Below, in pieces: positions 15,579-23,687 of a stretch of 27,852 nt of DNA (position 1 is its first letter; every line of letters begins with the position of its first letter). Source of the stretch: CALWPV01 sp045632125 (GTDB taxonomy: Bacteria; Bacillota; Clostridia; Lachnospirales; Bianqueaceae); the NCBI GenBank assembly GCA_045632125.1, contig JAZQWC010000078.1:1-27852 (forward strand), in the 5' to 3' direction. The notes under the pieces were generated by a model. That model was given only the letters and a program-made list of their open reading frames with translations. It was not told where the DNA came from and searched no databases. The translations under genes were made by a program, and so were the position numbers.

Positions 15579-16364
15579 ATGAATAAAGCGAAAGTAATGC
15601 GCATGGTGTTGAATGTACTCATCATCATTGTTTCTTGTATTCTTTTGTTCTGTGTGTACAAGCTGTATACCATTTGGCAGGGCTACAACAGCAATCAGAA
15701 GACGCAAGGTCAAGTGCAGGATCTGTTCTATGGCCGGGGAACCGATGAAGAACAGGCAGTTTCCGGTGACGAGACAGAGAAGACGGAGCTGGAAGCGAAT
15801 GCGATCGATCCATTGGATCCGGTTATTGCAGCCAATGAAGATACTGTAGGCTGGATCAAAGTGGATGACACCGTGATCGACTACGTGGTAGTGCAGGGTG
15901 AAGATAACGATGAATATCTGCATAAAGGCTTTTACGGAGAGTACAATTCGGCGGGAACGATTTTCCTGGATTATCGCAACGAAATCGGTGGCAGCCGACA
16001 GAATCTGATCGTGTACGGCCATCGTATGAAAGATGATTCTATGTTTGGTGAACTGGGTGAATATCTGGATTATGGCTTCTATCAGCAGCATCCCTCCTTT
16101 ACTTTTATTACAAAAGAGGGAGAATACGACTGCGAGATCTTCGCGATCTATCGCTGCACCACCGAGGTGGATTATTGCCAGCCGACCTTCTATTCCGATG
16201 AAGCAATGCTGGATTATGTACAAGACTGTAAAGACTTGTCCGAACATAAAATGGCAGTGGATGTTACAGCAAAGGATACGCTGATTACTCTGTCCACCTG
16301 TGACTACGCCCTTGATCCTGATTTTGGCCGCTTGGTAGTACAGGCCAAATTGGTGAAGAAATAA
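15579..16364 (+). CDS. srtB: Class B sortase
   Basis: 261 residues. One N-terminal membrane anchor (about 9-30) and an acidic linker precede the sortase barrel. Catalytic residues are H148 (VYGHRMKDDSMF), C241 (TLSTCDYALDPDFG) and R251 (GRLVVQAKL); the helix-rich layout and the spacing from His to TLSTC are class B. Sortases cleave a C-terminal sorting motif and attach surface proteins or pilin to cell wall or to each other. No protein in this window has a recognisable sorting signal, so the substrate lies elsewhere. ATG 15579 follows AAGGAG. The upstream 85 bp contains CAGCTT/AAGCTG and a loose GCGGTT/AACCGC pairing but no clear terminator. Confidence 0.93.
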   Translation: MNKAKVMRMVLNVLIIIVSCILLFCVYKLYTIWQGYNSNQKTQGQVQDLFYGRGTDEEQAVSGDETEKTELEANAIDPLDPVIAANEDTVGWIKVDDTVIDYVVVQGEDNDEYLHKGFYGEYNSAGTIFLDYRNEIGGSRQNLIVYGHRMKDDSMFGELGEYLDYGFYQQHPSFTFITKEGEYDCEIFAIYRCTTEVDYCQPTFYSDEAMLDYVQDCKDLSEHKMAVDVTAKDTLITLSTCDYALDPDFGRLVVQAKLVKK

Positions 16365-16387
16365 TAAATTAGAAAAGGAATTTTACC

Positions 16388-17164
16388 ATGGATAAAAAAA
16401 GTCTGGCTCAGAAAAAGCTTTGGATTCTCGACATGGATGGCACTGTATATTTGGGTAACCAGCTGTTTCCCGAAACTTTGCCCTTCCTGCAGCGAATTCG
16501 CGAAAGCGGTGCCTCTTATCTGTTTTTTACAAATAATGCCTCCCGTGCGAAGGATACATACGTGACTCGTTTAAACGGCATGGGCATTCCGGCGGGACCG
16601 GAAAACATCCTTACGTCGGCGGAAACGACCATTGCGTTCTTAAAACAGCATAGACCCGGCAAGAGCGTATATGTTGTGGGAACTCCTGACTTGATCCGGA
16701 GTTTTGAAGATGCCGGCATCTGTGTGGAAGAGGATGCTCCCATTGTAGTGGCCAGCTTCGATACGACTTTGACTTATGATAAGTTAGAGAAGGCTTGCCG
16801 TTATATTCGCGAAGGTGCAGAATTTATTTCCACTCATCCCGATTTTAACTGCCCGGTGGAGGGTGGCTTTATTCCGGACTCCGGCGCGATCTGTGCACTG
16901 ATCACCGCGTCTACCGGTAAGCTGCCCCGTTATTTCGGAAAACCCTATGAAGATACTTTGCAGATCATCGAGGAGTTCAGCGGCGTAGCCAGAGAGGATA
17001 TGGTAGTGGTGGGTGACCGCCTGTACACTGATATTGCTTTGGGTGCGAAACACGGAGTAGCTTCTGTGCTGGTGCTCTCCGGTGAGACTACTTTGGAAGA
17101 TCTGGAAGGCAGCGATGTGCAGCCTAGCGTGATCGTTCAGAACGTGGGTGAACTGCTCATTTAA
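16388..17164 (+). CDS. HAD-IIA family sugar-phosphate phosphatase (NagD-like)
   Basis: 258 residues, typical of the NagD/4-nitrophenylphosphatase group. Motif I is DMDGT (D15, D17), motif II FFTNN (46-50), motif III includes K185 (FGKPYEDT) and motif IV GDRLYTD (D210, D215). The C2-type cap lies between motifs II and III. Such enzymes remove phosphate from nucleotides or sugar phosphates; the physiological substrate is uncertain. Cytosolic. ATG 16388 follows AAAAGGA. It starts 23 bp after the sortase gene and is probably co-transcribed. Confidence 0.9.
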   Translation: MDKKSLAQKKLWILDMDGTVYLGNQLFPETLPFLQRIRESGASYLFFTNNASRAKDTYVTRLNGMGIPAGPENILTSAETTIAFLKQHRPGKSVYVVGTPDLIRSFEDAGICVEEDAPIVVASFDTTLTYDKLEKACRYIREGAEFISTHPDFNCPVEGGFIPDSGAICALITASTGKLPRYFGKPYEDTLQIIEEFSGVAREDMVVVGDRLYTDIALGAKHGVASVLVLSGETTLEDLEGSDVQPSVIVQNVGELLI

Positions 17165-17204
17165 TTAGAAATGAACGGCAGCTTAGAAGCGGCCGATCAA
17201 TATA

Positions 17205-17221
17205 CCTGCCTTGCAGGCAGG
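17205..17221 (+). other. Short perfect hairpin before the M42 gene
   Basis: CCTGCC and GGCAGG enclose a 5-nt loop just before the ribosome binding site AGGAGG. No T tract, so not a terminator. It could affect translation or mRNA ends. Confidence 0.4.
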
Positions 17222-17240
17222 AAAACAGGAGGAAACTCTC

Positions 17241-18269
17241 ATGAATTTAAATATGGATTATGTGCTGCAGACTCTGGAAGAGATCATGTCTATTGATAGC
17301 CCCAGCGGTTATACGGCAGCAGTCATGGAAAAGGTAGAACAAAAAGCAGGAGAACTGGGCTATGCCTTTGATATGACCCACAAAGGAAACGGTATTATTA
17401 CTGTACCTGGCAAGGACCAGGAATATGTGGTTGGCTTTTGTGCCCATGTGGATACGTTAGGTATGATGGTGCGCAGCATTAAGTCAAACGGCGCACTGGC
17501 CTTTACCCGCGTAGGCGGACCGAATCTGGCTACTGTGGATTCCGAGTGGTGTCGTGTACATACCCGCGATGGCCGGGTATATGATGGTACTTTTTTCTGC
17601 ACTAAGCCTGCTTCCCATGTATATAAGGAAGCATCTGCGGAACGTACCGAAGAAAACATGGAAGTCCGTTTAGATGAAATGGTAAGCAACAAGGAAGATG
17701 TGCTGAATCTGGGTATCCAGGTTGGTGACTACATCTGCATTGATCCTAAGTTTACCGTTACTAAATCTGGCTATATCAAATCCAGATTTTTGGATGATAA
17801 GCTTTCCGTTGCCATTTTGTTGGGTGTACTGGAGTATTTTGCTTCCAATAATTTGGTTCCTAGCCATACGATCAAAATTTTGATCTCGACCTATGAAGAA
17901 GTAGGTCATGGTATGGCCTGGATTCCGCAGGATATTCAGGAACTGATCGCTGTAGACATGGGTTGTATTGGTGATGACCTGACCTGTACTGAAGAGATGG
18001 TGTCCATTTGCGCTAAGGATTCGTCCGGCCCCTACGATTATTCCATTACCAGCCGTTTGGCAGAACTGGCCAAGGAGAATGGCTTGGATTATGCCATCGA
18101 TCTGTACCCGTATTATGGCTCTGATGTAAGTGCTGCCCTGCGTGGTGGTCAGGACATTCAGGGTGGTTTGATCGGCCCCGGTGTATTCGCCAGTCACGGT
18201 TATGAGCGTTCGCATATTAAGGCTGTGGAAAACACTATGAAGTTGTTAATTGCCTACTGGCAGGATTAA
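17241..18269 (+). CDS. M42 family metallo-aminopeptidase
   Basis: 342 residues, normal for cytosolic dodecameric M42 (glutamyl aminopeptidase/tetrahedral) enzymes. Predicted two-metal ligands: H69 and D71 (AHVDTLG), D185 or D186 (RFLDDKLSVA), E219/E220 (STYEEVGHG), D239 (AVDMG) and H319 or H325 (FASHGYERSH). The enzyme trims N-terminal residues from peptides and may work after oligopeptidases such as the M3 enzyme in this window. ATG 17241 follows AGGAGGAAA. No clear promoter of its own is seen, though the gap after the HAD gene is 76 bp. pyrE follows 79 bp later. Confidence 0.93.
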   Translation: MNLNMDYVLQTLEEIMSIDSPSGYTAAVMEKVEQKAGELGYAFDMTHKGNGIITVPGKDQEYVVGFCAHVDTLGMMVRSIKSNGALAFTRVGGPNLATVDSEWCRVHTRDGRVYDGTFFCTKPASHVYKEASAERTEENMEVRLDEMVSNKEDVLNLGIQVGDYICIDPKFTVTKSGYIKSRFLDDKLSVAILLGVLEYFASNNLVPSHTIKILISTYEEVGHGMAWIPQDIQELIAVDMGCIGDDLTCTEEMVSICAKDSSGPYDYSITSRLAELAKENGLDYAIDLYPYYGSDVSAALRGGQDIQGGLIGPGVFASHGYERSHIKAVENTMKLLIAYWQD

Positions 18270-18348
18270 TGTAAGTTTTGAGCGGCTGCCGCAGAATGCG
18301 AAGATTTCGGCTTGGTGGCTGCATAAAAATATAATTTTGGAGGATACT

Positions 18349-19011
18349 ATGTTAACTGAATCTAAGATCAAATTTATCGAGTTTATGATGAGTGCCGATG
18401 TACTGCGTTTTGGTGATTTTATTACCAAGAGCGGCCGCAAGACCCCTTACTTTGTAAACACCGGTAACTACAAGACCGGCGCACAGATCGCTCAGCTGGG
18501 TAAGTTCTATGCCGAAGCTGTAAAAGAAACTCTGGGTGAGGAATTCGACGCTATGTTTGGCCCCGCTTACAAGGGTATTCCGCTTGTTTGCACCACCGCA
18601 GGTGCTCTGTACAATGAGTACGGCATCGACAAACCCTACTTCTTTAATCGTAAAGAAGAAAAGGACCATGGTGAGGGCGGCAGCTTGGTTGGTTATAAGC
18701 CCCAGAATGGTGATCGTATCGTAATCATCGAGGACGTAATCACCGCCGGTACTGCTGTTCGTGAGACCATGCCCATTCTGCATGGCTGCGGCGATGTGGA
18801 AGCTAAGCACATGTTTATTTCCGTAAACCGCTGCGAAGTTGGTCAGACTCCCGGTAAGACTGCTATTATGGAAGTAAACGAAGAGTATGGTCTGGAAGTT
18901 CACGCTATTATTACCGTTAAGGATCTGCATGAGTATCTGCAGGGCAAAGAAGAGTACAAAGACGTTCTGGCTCGCATGGAAGCCTACATGGAGCAGTACT
19001 GCGTACTGTAA
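18349..19011 (+). CDS. pyrE: Orotate phosphoribosyltransferase
   Basis: 220 residues. The PRPP-binding motif VIIEDVITAGTA (125-136) and the flexible catalytic loop RKEEKDHGEGG (101-111) are intact, as is FITKSGRKTPYFVNTG at 24-39. PyrE joins orotate and PRPP to give orotidine 5'-monophosphate in pyrimidine synthesis. It stands away from other pyr genes here. ATG 18349 follows TTGGAGGA; in-frame sequence upstream back to the M42 stop lacks a better start. I see no PyrR-type attenuator in the 79-bp leader. Confidence 0.96.
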   Translation: MLTESKIKFIEFMMSADVLRFGDFITKSGRKTPYFVNTGNYKTGAQIAQLGKFYAEAVKETLGEEFDAMFGPAYKGIPLVCTTAGALYNEYGIDKPYFFNRKEEKDHGEGGSLVGYKPQNGDRIVIIEDVITAGTAVRETMPILHGCGDVEAKHMFISVNRCEVGQTPGKTAIMEVNEEYGLEVHAIITVKDLHEYLQGKEEYKDVLARMEAYMEQYCVL

Positions 19012-19101
19012 TAAAAGAGTGCCTAGGCAATCTGTAGGAAGGACCTTTGGTGCTGTAATTTAGACGGCAGAATAAAGTTGAAAAAAATTTTAAAAAAGAT
19101 G

Positions 19102-19130
19102 TTGACTTTTCCATGCGGGTGTGTTAATAT
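19102..19130 (+). promoter_or_regulatory. tRNA-Lys promoter with -10 box inside an inverted repeat
   Basis: TTGACT (19102-19107), 17-nt spacer, TAATAT (19125-19130). CATGCGGGT (19112-19120) and ACCCGCATG (19134-19142) form a perfect 9-bp inverted repeat centred on the -10 box. Transcription should begin near 19137, inside the right arm, so the repeat cannot fold in the RNA; it would act as DNA. Confidence 0.8.
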
Positions 19131-19148
19131 ATAACCCGCATGAGAAAT

Positions 19149-19221
19149 GGGCCGCTAGCTCAGCCGGTAGAGCACTGGACTTTTAATCCAGGTGTCCGGG
19201 GTTCGAATCCCCGGCGGCTCA
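19149..19221 (+). tRNA. tRNA-Lys (anticodon TTT)
   Basis: A 73-nt cloverleaf. The acceptor stem GGGCCGC pairs with GCGGCTC (one G-T). The D arm contains GCTCAGCCGGTAGAGC. The anticodon arm CTGGA/TCCAG has loop CTTTTAA, giving anticodon TTT. The T arm is CCGGGGTTCGAATCCCCGG. The 3' CCA is not encoded. Confidence 0.97.
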
Positions 19222-19227
19222 CTCATC

Positions 19228-19257
19228 AAAAACCACTTCAGTAATGAAGTGGTTTTT
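19228..19257 (+). terminator. tRNA-Lys terminator
   Basis: AAAAACCACTTCA pairs with TGAAGTGGTTTTT around a 4-nt loop, with further T residues after it. Confidence 0.92.
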
Positions 19258-19264
19258 TTTATGC

Positions 19265-19293
19265 TTGCAACTGGCGGAAATGCTTGCTATACT
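19265..19293 (+). promoter_or_regulatory. Promoter of the uxu operon
   Basis: TTGCAA (19265-19270), 17-nt spacer, TATACT (19288-19293). A leader of about 90 nt separates it from uxuA and contains the attenuator-like hairpins. Confidence 0.75.
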
Positions 19294-19318
19294 GTATCTA
19301 ATTTCATTTGAGCGATTT

Positions 19319-19359
19319 GCGGCTGAGCCGCCAAAATAGGACGGCGGCTCCCGCTTTTT
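19319..19359 (+). promoter_or_regulatory. Attenuator-like leader of uxuA (two competing hairpins)
   Basis: GAGCCGCC (19325-19332) pairs perfectly with GGCGGCTC (19343-19350), and GCGG (19319-19322) with CCGC (19351-19354), then TTTTT: a complete intrinsic terminator inside the leader. The left arm can instead fold by itself as GCGGC-TGA-GCCGC (19319-19331), which would break the terminator. Two exclusive folds before the start codon suggest regulated termination. The ligand or protein that decides between them is unknown. Confidence 0.65.
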
Positions 19360-19389
19360 ACAATAAAATCCATTAAGGAGGAAATAACT

Positions 19390-20460
19390 ATGCAAATGAC
19401 ATTCCGCTGGTACGGTGAAGGCAACGACACTATTACCGCTGAGCAGATCAAACAGATCCCCGGTGTCAAAGGTTTGGTATGGGCTCTGCACCATAAACAG
19501 GCCGGTGAGGTTTGGGAAGTAGAAGAAATCGAAGAAGCCCGCAGACAGATCGAGGGTGCTGGGTTTAACATGGATGTAGTGGAGAGCGTAAACGTTCACG
19601 ACGACATCAAGATTGGTCTGCCCACTCGTGATATGTATATTGAAAATTATAAGACCACCCTGCGCAATCTGGCGAAGTTCGGTGTAAAGGTTGTTACTTA
19701 CAACTTTATGCCCATCTTCGACTGGACACGTACCGATCTGTATCATCCCATGGAGGATGGTTCCACTGCACTGTTCTATCAGAAGAACCTGATCAAGGAA
19801 GATCCGGTGGAAATGGCTAACTATATTATTAAAGAGTGCGAAGGTTTTACCATGCCCGGTTGGGAGCCGGAGCGTTTGGCTAAGCTGGAAGAACTGTTTG
19901 AGGCTTATAAGCCTGTTACCAAGGAGAAACTGTGGGAGAACCTGAAATACTTCCTGGAAGCTATTATGCCCACCTGTCACGAGACCGGCATCAAGATGGC
20001 CATTCATCAGGACGATCCGCCGTGGGATATCTTTGGTCTGCCTCGTCTGTTGGTGGATAAAGAGTCCATTGGTCGTTTCCTGGAAATGGTAGATGATGAG
20101 TACAACTGCCTGTGTCTGTGCTCCGGTTCCATGGGTGCTAATCCTAAGAACAACATTGCTGACATTATCCGCACTTACTGCGATCGTATTGCCTTTGCCC
20201 ATGTGCGCAACGTAAAACATTTCGAAAATGGTGACTTCACCGAGGCTTCTCATCGTGACTGTGATGGTGATGTGGGCATCATCGAAATCATGCGCGCATA
20301 CCATGACTGCGGCTTTAAGGGCTATATGCGTCCTGACCATGGTCGTCATATTTGGGGTGAGAAGTGTCGTCCCGGCTATGGTTTGTATGACCGTGCTCTG
20401 GGTATTATGTATCTGCTGGGCTGCTGGGACATGTTGGAGCGCCTTGAAAACAAAGCCTGA
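19390..20460 (+). CDS. uxuA: Mannonate dehydratase
   Basis: 356 residues, full length for UxuA (EC 4.2.1.8), which dehydrates D-mannonate to 2-keto-3-deoxygluconate with Mn2+. Family segments include MTFRWYGEGNDTI at the start, VVTYNFMPIFDWTRTDL (about 101-117), IHQDDPPWDIFGLPR (about 202-216), LCSGSMG, the metal-site region FAHVRNVKH, and MRPDHGRHIWGE. Cytosolic. ATG 19390 follows AAGGAGG. First gene of uxuA-uxaC-uxuB; expression probably passes through the leader attenuator. Confidence 0.97.
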   Translation: MQMTFRWYGEGNDTITAEQIKQIPGVKGLVWALHHKQAGEVWEVEEIEEARRQIEGAGFNMDVVESVNVHDDIKIGLPTRDMYIENYKTTLRNLAKFGVKVVTYNFMPIFDWTRTDLYHPMEDGSTALFYQKNLIKEDPVEMANYIIKECEGFTMPGWEPERLAKLEELFEAYKPVTKEKLWENLKYFLEAIMPTCHETGIKMAIHQDDPPWDIFGLPRLLVDKESIGRFLEMVDDEYNCLCLCSGSMGANPKNNIADIIRTYCDRIAFAHVRNVKHFENGDFTEASHRDCDGDVGIIEIMRAYHDCGFKGYMRPDHGRHIWGEKCRPGYGLYDRALGIMYLLGCWDMLERLENKA

Positions 20461-20483
20461 CATTCACTTTGGAGGATTTCTTT

Positions 20484-21884
20484 ATGAGACCGTTTATGGA
20501 TAAGGACTTTCTGCTGACCACGGAAACAGCGAAGAAGCTGTATCACGAAGTGGCTGAAAAAATGCCGATCATTGACTATCATTGTCATATCAGCCCTCAG
20601 GACATTGCAGAAGATCGTAAATTTGATAATATTTCCCAGGTATGGCTGGGCGGTGACCACTACAAGTGGCGCCTGATGAGAGCCAACGGTGTGACCGAAG
20701 ATGTGGTGACCGGTCCAGCCGATGGCCGTGAGAAGTTCCGTGCCTTTGCTGAGGTTATGCCGAAGCTGATCGGCAACCCCATGTATCATTGGAGCCATCT
20801 GGAACTGCAGAGAGCCTTTGGTATTATGGAGCCTCTGACTCCCGATAATGCCGATGAGATCTACGACCGCTGCAATGAGCAGCTGAAAAACTATTCTGCC
20901 CGTCAACTGATGGAAAAATTTGATGTAAAGGCCATCTGCACCACCGATGATCCCATCGATGATCTGCACTGGCATGATCAGATGGCAGCCGACGAGACTT
21001 TCAAGATCAAGGTCCTGCCTGCATATCGCCCCGATAAGGCTGTGAATGTGGACAAGGCCGGCTTTGCTGCTTATATTGAGCAGCTTGCAAAGGTGGTGGG
21101 TCGCGAATTGACCTGCGCCGATGATGTGGCCAAAGCTTTAGTGGAACGTATCGACTATTTTGCAGCCCACGGCTGCCTTTGTGCGGACCATGGCTTGGAT
21201 TACAGCATGTTTGAAGAGCCCTGCAAAGAAGTTGCAGATGAGGCCTTTAAGATTGCTATGGCCGGCGGTCAGCCTAATCAGGCTCAGACTGACGCTTACA
21301 AGACCTTGATGCTGATCGCCTGTGCGAAGCGCTATGCTGAGCTGGACTGGGTAATGCAGATCCACTACGGCTGCCTGCGTAATAATAATAAGCCCATGTT
21401 TGCTAAACTGGGTCCCGATACCGGTTACGATGCCATTAACAGCCAGTCCGGTACCGAGAATTTGGCAGCTCTGCTGAACGCCTTTGTGGAAAATGATGGT
21501 CTGCCCAAGATGATCCTGTACTCTTTGAATCCCAATGATAATCCTGCGATCGTCAGCATTATGGGTTGCTTCCAGGGCGGTGGTGTGGCCGGCAAGATGC
21601 AGCACGGCAGCGCTTGGTGGTTCAATGACAATCTGGAAGGCATGGAAAAACAGATGCGTGACTTGGCGGCCAATGGCGTGTTTGGTCGTTTCGTGGGTAT
21701 GCTGACTGACTCCCGTTCCTTCCTGAGCTATACCCGTCATGGATATTTCCGCCGGATCCTGTGTGAAATGGTGGGTAAATGGGTAGAGGGCGGCCAGTAC
21801 CCCTACGATGAGAAACAGCTGACTAAGCTGGTGGCCGATATCAGCTACAATAATACCAATGAATTTTTCCGATTCAATGTCTAA
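20484..21884 (+). CDS. uxaC: Glucuronate isomerase (uronate isomerase)
   Basis: 466 residues, normal for UxaC (EC 5.3.1.12), which interconverts D-glucuronate with D-fructuronate and D-galacturonate with D-tagaturonate. The amidohydrolase-type metal motif is HCH (33-35 in IIDYHCHISPQDIAEDRKFDNI), followed by WLGGDHYKWRLMRANGV (54-70) and later MQIHYG and TDSRSFLSYTRHGYFRRIL. Start ATG 20484 is 8 nt after GGAGGA; an upstream in-frame ATG at 20469 overlaps that site. It lies 23 bp after uxuA and 12 bp before uxuB. No altronate branch genes (uxaA, uxaB) are in the window, so glucuronate is the likelier substrate. Confidence 0.97.
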   Translation: MRPFMDKDFLLTTETAKKLYHEVAEKMPIIDYHCHISPQDIAEDRKFDNISQVWLGGDHYKWRLMRANGVTEDVVTGPADGREKFRAFAEVMPKLIGNPMYHWSHLELQRAFGIMEPLTPDNADEIYDRCNEQLKNYSARQLMEKFDVKAICTTDDPIDDLHWHDQMAADETFKIKVLPAYRPDKAVNVDKAGFAAYIEQLAKVVGRELTCADDVAKALVERIDYFAAHGCLCADHGLDYSMFEEPCKEVADEAFKIAMAGGQPNQAQTDAYKTLMLIACAKRYAELDWVMQIHYGCLRNNNKPMFAKLGPDTGYDAINSQSGTENLAALLNAFVENDGLPKMILYSLNPNDNPAIVSIMGCFQGGGVAGKMQHGSAWWFNDNLEGMEKQMRDLAANGVFGRFVGMLTDSRSFLSYTRHGYFRRILCEMVGKWVEGGQYPYDEKQLTKLVADISYNNTNEFFRFNV

Positions 21885-21896
21885 GTGGAGGCTGCT

Positions 21897-23480
21897 ATGA
21901 AACTTTCTTTAGAATCCATTAAAAATATTGAGGCCTGGCAAGGCTATCATCTGCCGGAATATAATCCCGAAGCGATCGCCTTTAACACCATGGTGAAGCC
22001 CGAGTGGATGCACTTTGGTTCCGGTAATATTTTTAGAATCTTTGCCGGCTCCATCGCCCAGAAGTTGATCGAACAGGGTGACATGGAAACCGGTATCGTG
22101 TGCTGTGAAGGCTACGATGACGAGATCATTACTAAGTGCTTCCGTCCTTATGACAACCTGACCATTGGCGTTACCATGAATGCCGATGGCAGCATCGATA
22201 AAGAGATCATTGCTTCTTTGGCTGTAAGCTTGAGTGTACAGCAGGATTTTCAGCGTATTGCCGATCTGTTCTGCCAGCCCAGCCTGCAGATGGTCTCCTT
22301 TACCATCACTGAAAAGGGGTACTCTCTGCGTAATGCTGCCCATGAACTGGCTCCCGTTGTGGTAACCGACATGGAAAATGGTCCCGAGGACTGCAAGGCC
22401 TTTATGTCCCAGCTGACGTCCCTGTGCATCCAGCGCGGACGCACCTGTGGCAAGCCCATTGCTCTGGTGAGCATGGATAACTGCTCTCACAATGGTGAGA
22501 AACTGCAGATGGCTGTAATGGAAATTGCCAAGGCATGGCTGGATAACGGCAAGATCGAGGCCGCCGACTATGCATATTTGGAAACTCAGGTAGCCTTCCC
22601 CTGGAGCATGATCGATAAGATCACTCCCAGACCCGATGCGAAAGTAGAGGAAAAACTTCTGGCTGATGGTTTGGAAGAGATCAGTCCCTTTGTTACCTCC
22701 AAGAATACCTATACCGCGCCCTTTGTTAACGCTGAAAAGGCACAGTATCTGGTTATTGAAGACTGGTTCCCCAATGGCCGTCCCGCTTTGGAGAAGGCCG
22801 GCGTGATCATCACCAGCCGCGACATCGTAAACAAAGTAGAAAAGATGAAGGTCTGCACCTGTTTGAATCCGTTGCATACCTGCCTGGCCATTTATGGCTG
22901 CATCTTGGGTCATACCTCCATCGCTGCCGAGATGAACGATCCGGAACTGGCTGCCTTTGTGGAGAAGATGGGATACGAAGAGGGTATGCCCTTTGTAGTG
23001 GATCCCGGTGTGATCGATCCGAAGCAGTTCCTGCATGAAGTGCTGACATTGCGTCTGCCCAATCCCTTCATGCCTGATACACCCCAGCGAATCGCCACCG
23101 ATACCTCTCAAAAGCTGGCCATCCGCTTTGGTGAAACCATCAAGTCCTATATTGAATCTCCCGATCGCGAAGCTTCCGAGCTGAAGCTGATTCCTCTGGT
23201 ACAGGCCGGCTGGCTGCGCTACCTGATGGGTGTAAACGATGAGGGTGAGGCCTTCGATCTGAGTCCCGATCCGCTGTTGCCTGCTATGCAGGAAAAAATG
23301 AGCGGCATCGTACTGGGAGGTCCTGTAGACGAGGCACAGCTGAAACCCATTCTTTCGGATGCTGCCATCTTCGGCGTAGACCTGTACGAATGCGGTCTGG
23401 CTGAAAAGGTGATCGGCTACTTTAAAGAGCTGATCGCAGGACCGGGAGCTGTTAGAGCAACATTGAAGAAATATATCTAA
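21897..23480 (+). CDS. uxuB: Mannitol dehydrogenase family: fructuronate reductase
   Basis: 527 residues of the long-chain mannitol dehydrogenase family. The Rossmann entry is FGSGNIFR (40-47); SMDNCSHNG (192-200) and the catalytic region K318, N324, H327 (KVCTCLNPLHTC) are intact. Given its place after uxuA and uxaC, it most likely reduces D-fructuronate to D-mannonate with NADH (EC 1.1.1.57); tagaturonate reductase is the other possibility by family. ATG 21897 is placed by the ribosome binding site GTGGAGG; the GTG at 21885 is part of that site. Last gene of the operon. Confidence 0.92.
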   Translation: MKLSLESIKNIEAWQGYHLPEYNPEAIAFNTMVKPEWMHFGSGNIFRIFAGSIAQKLIEQGDMETGIVCCEGYDDEIITKCFRPYDNLTIGVTMNADGSIDKEIIASLAVSLSVQQDFQRIADLFCQPSLQMVSFTITEKGYSLRNAAHELAPVVVTDMENGPEDCKAFMSQLTSLCIQRGRTCGKPIALVSMDNCSHNGEKLQMAVMEIAKAWLDNGKIEAADYAYLETQVAFPWSMIDKITPRPDAKVEEKLLADGLEEISPFVTSKNTYTAPFVNAEKAQYLVIEDWFPNGRPALEKAGVIITSRDIVNKVEKMKVCTCLNPLHTCLAIYGCILGHTSIAAEMNDPELAAFVEKMGYEEGMPFVVDPGVIDPKQFLHEVLTLRLPNPFMPDTPQRIATDTSQKLAIRFGETIKSYIESPDREASELKLIPLVQAGWLRYLMGVNDEGEAFDLSPDPLLPAMQEKMSGIVLGGPVDEAQLKPILSDAAIFGVDLYECGLAEKVIGYFKELIAGPGAVRATLKKYI

Positions 23481-23487
23481 GATATTC

Positions 23488-23541
23488 AAAATCCCGCTTG
23501 TGCGGCACTACAGTGGTATGTGCCCGCTCAAGCGGGATTTT
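23488..23541 (+). terminator. uxu-operon terminator with the shared 13-nt apex
   Basis: A perfect 13-bp outer stem (23488-23500 with 23529-23541) and an inner stem (GGCAC with GTGCC) close on the loop TACAGTGGTAT; the 13-nt apex is 23508-23520. The right arm ends in TTTT. It follows the uxuB stop by 7 nt. Confidence 0.9.
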
Positions 23542-23599
23542 GCTTAGTATATATTTCTTCAGGTGTTTACTCTTATGGGGAGCGGAAGATGAAAAAATA

Positions 23600-23628
23600 T
23601 TGACAGTAAATGGAAAAAATGATAAACT
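23600..23628 (+). promoter_or_regulatory. Promoter of scfA
   Basis: TTGACA (23600-23605), 17-nt spacer, TAAACT (23623-23628), with a leader of about 53 nt before scfA. The -35 is perfect, the -10 weaker. Confidence 0.7.
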
Positions 23629-23687
23629 TTGTGTCGAAGAAAATCATTTCGATTAAGAAATGGTCAAACCAGAAAGAGGTGTTTTTT

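Noticed and set aside
19020..19029. TGCCTAGGCA palindrome after pyrE
   Set aside because: Ten bases, no T tract, no context; could be chance.
19219..20463. 414-codon open frame antisense to uxuA, reaching into tRNA-Lys
   Set aside because: Overlaps a tRNA, terminator and a certain gene; no motif. Shadow frame.
21909..23489. 526-codon open frame antisense to uxuB
   Set aside because: It mirrors the codon bias of uxuB, has no ribosome binding site or recognisable domain, and overlaps the terminator. uxuB itself is clearly real.
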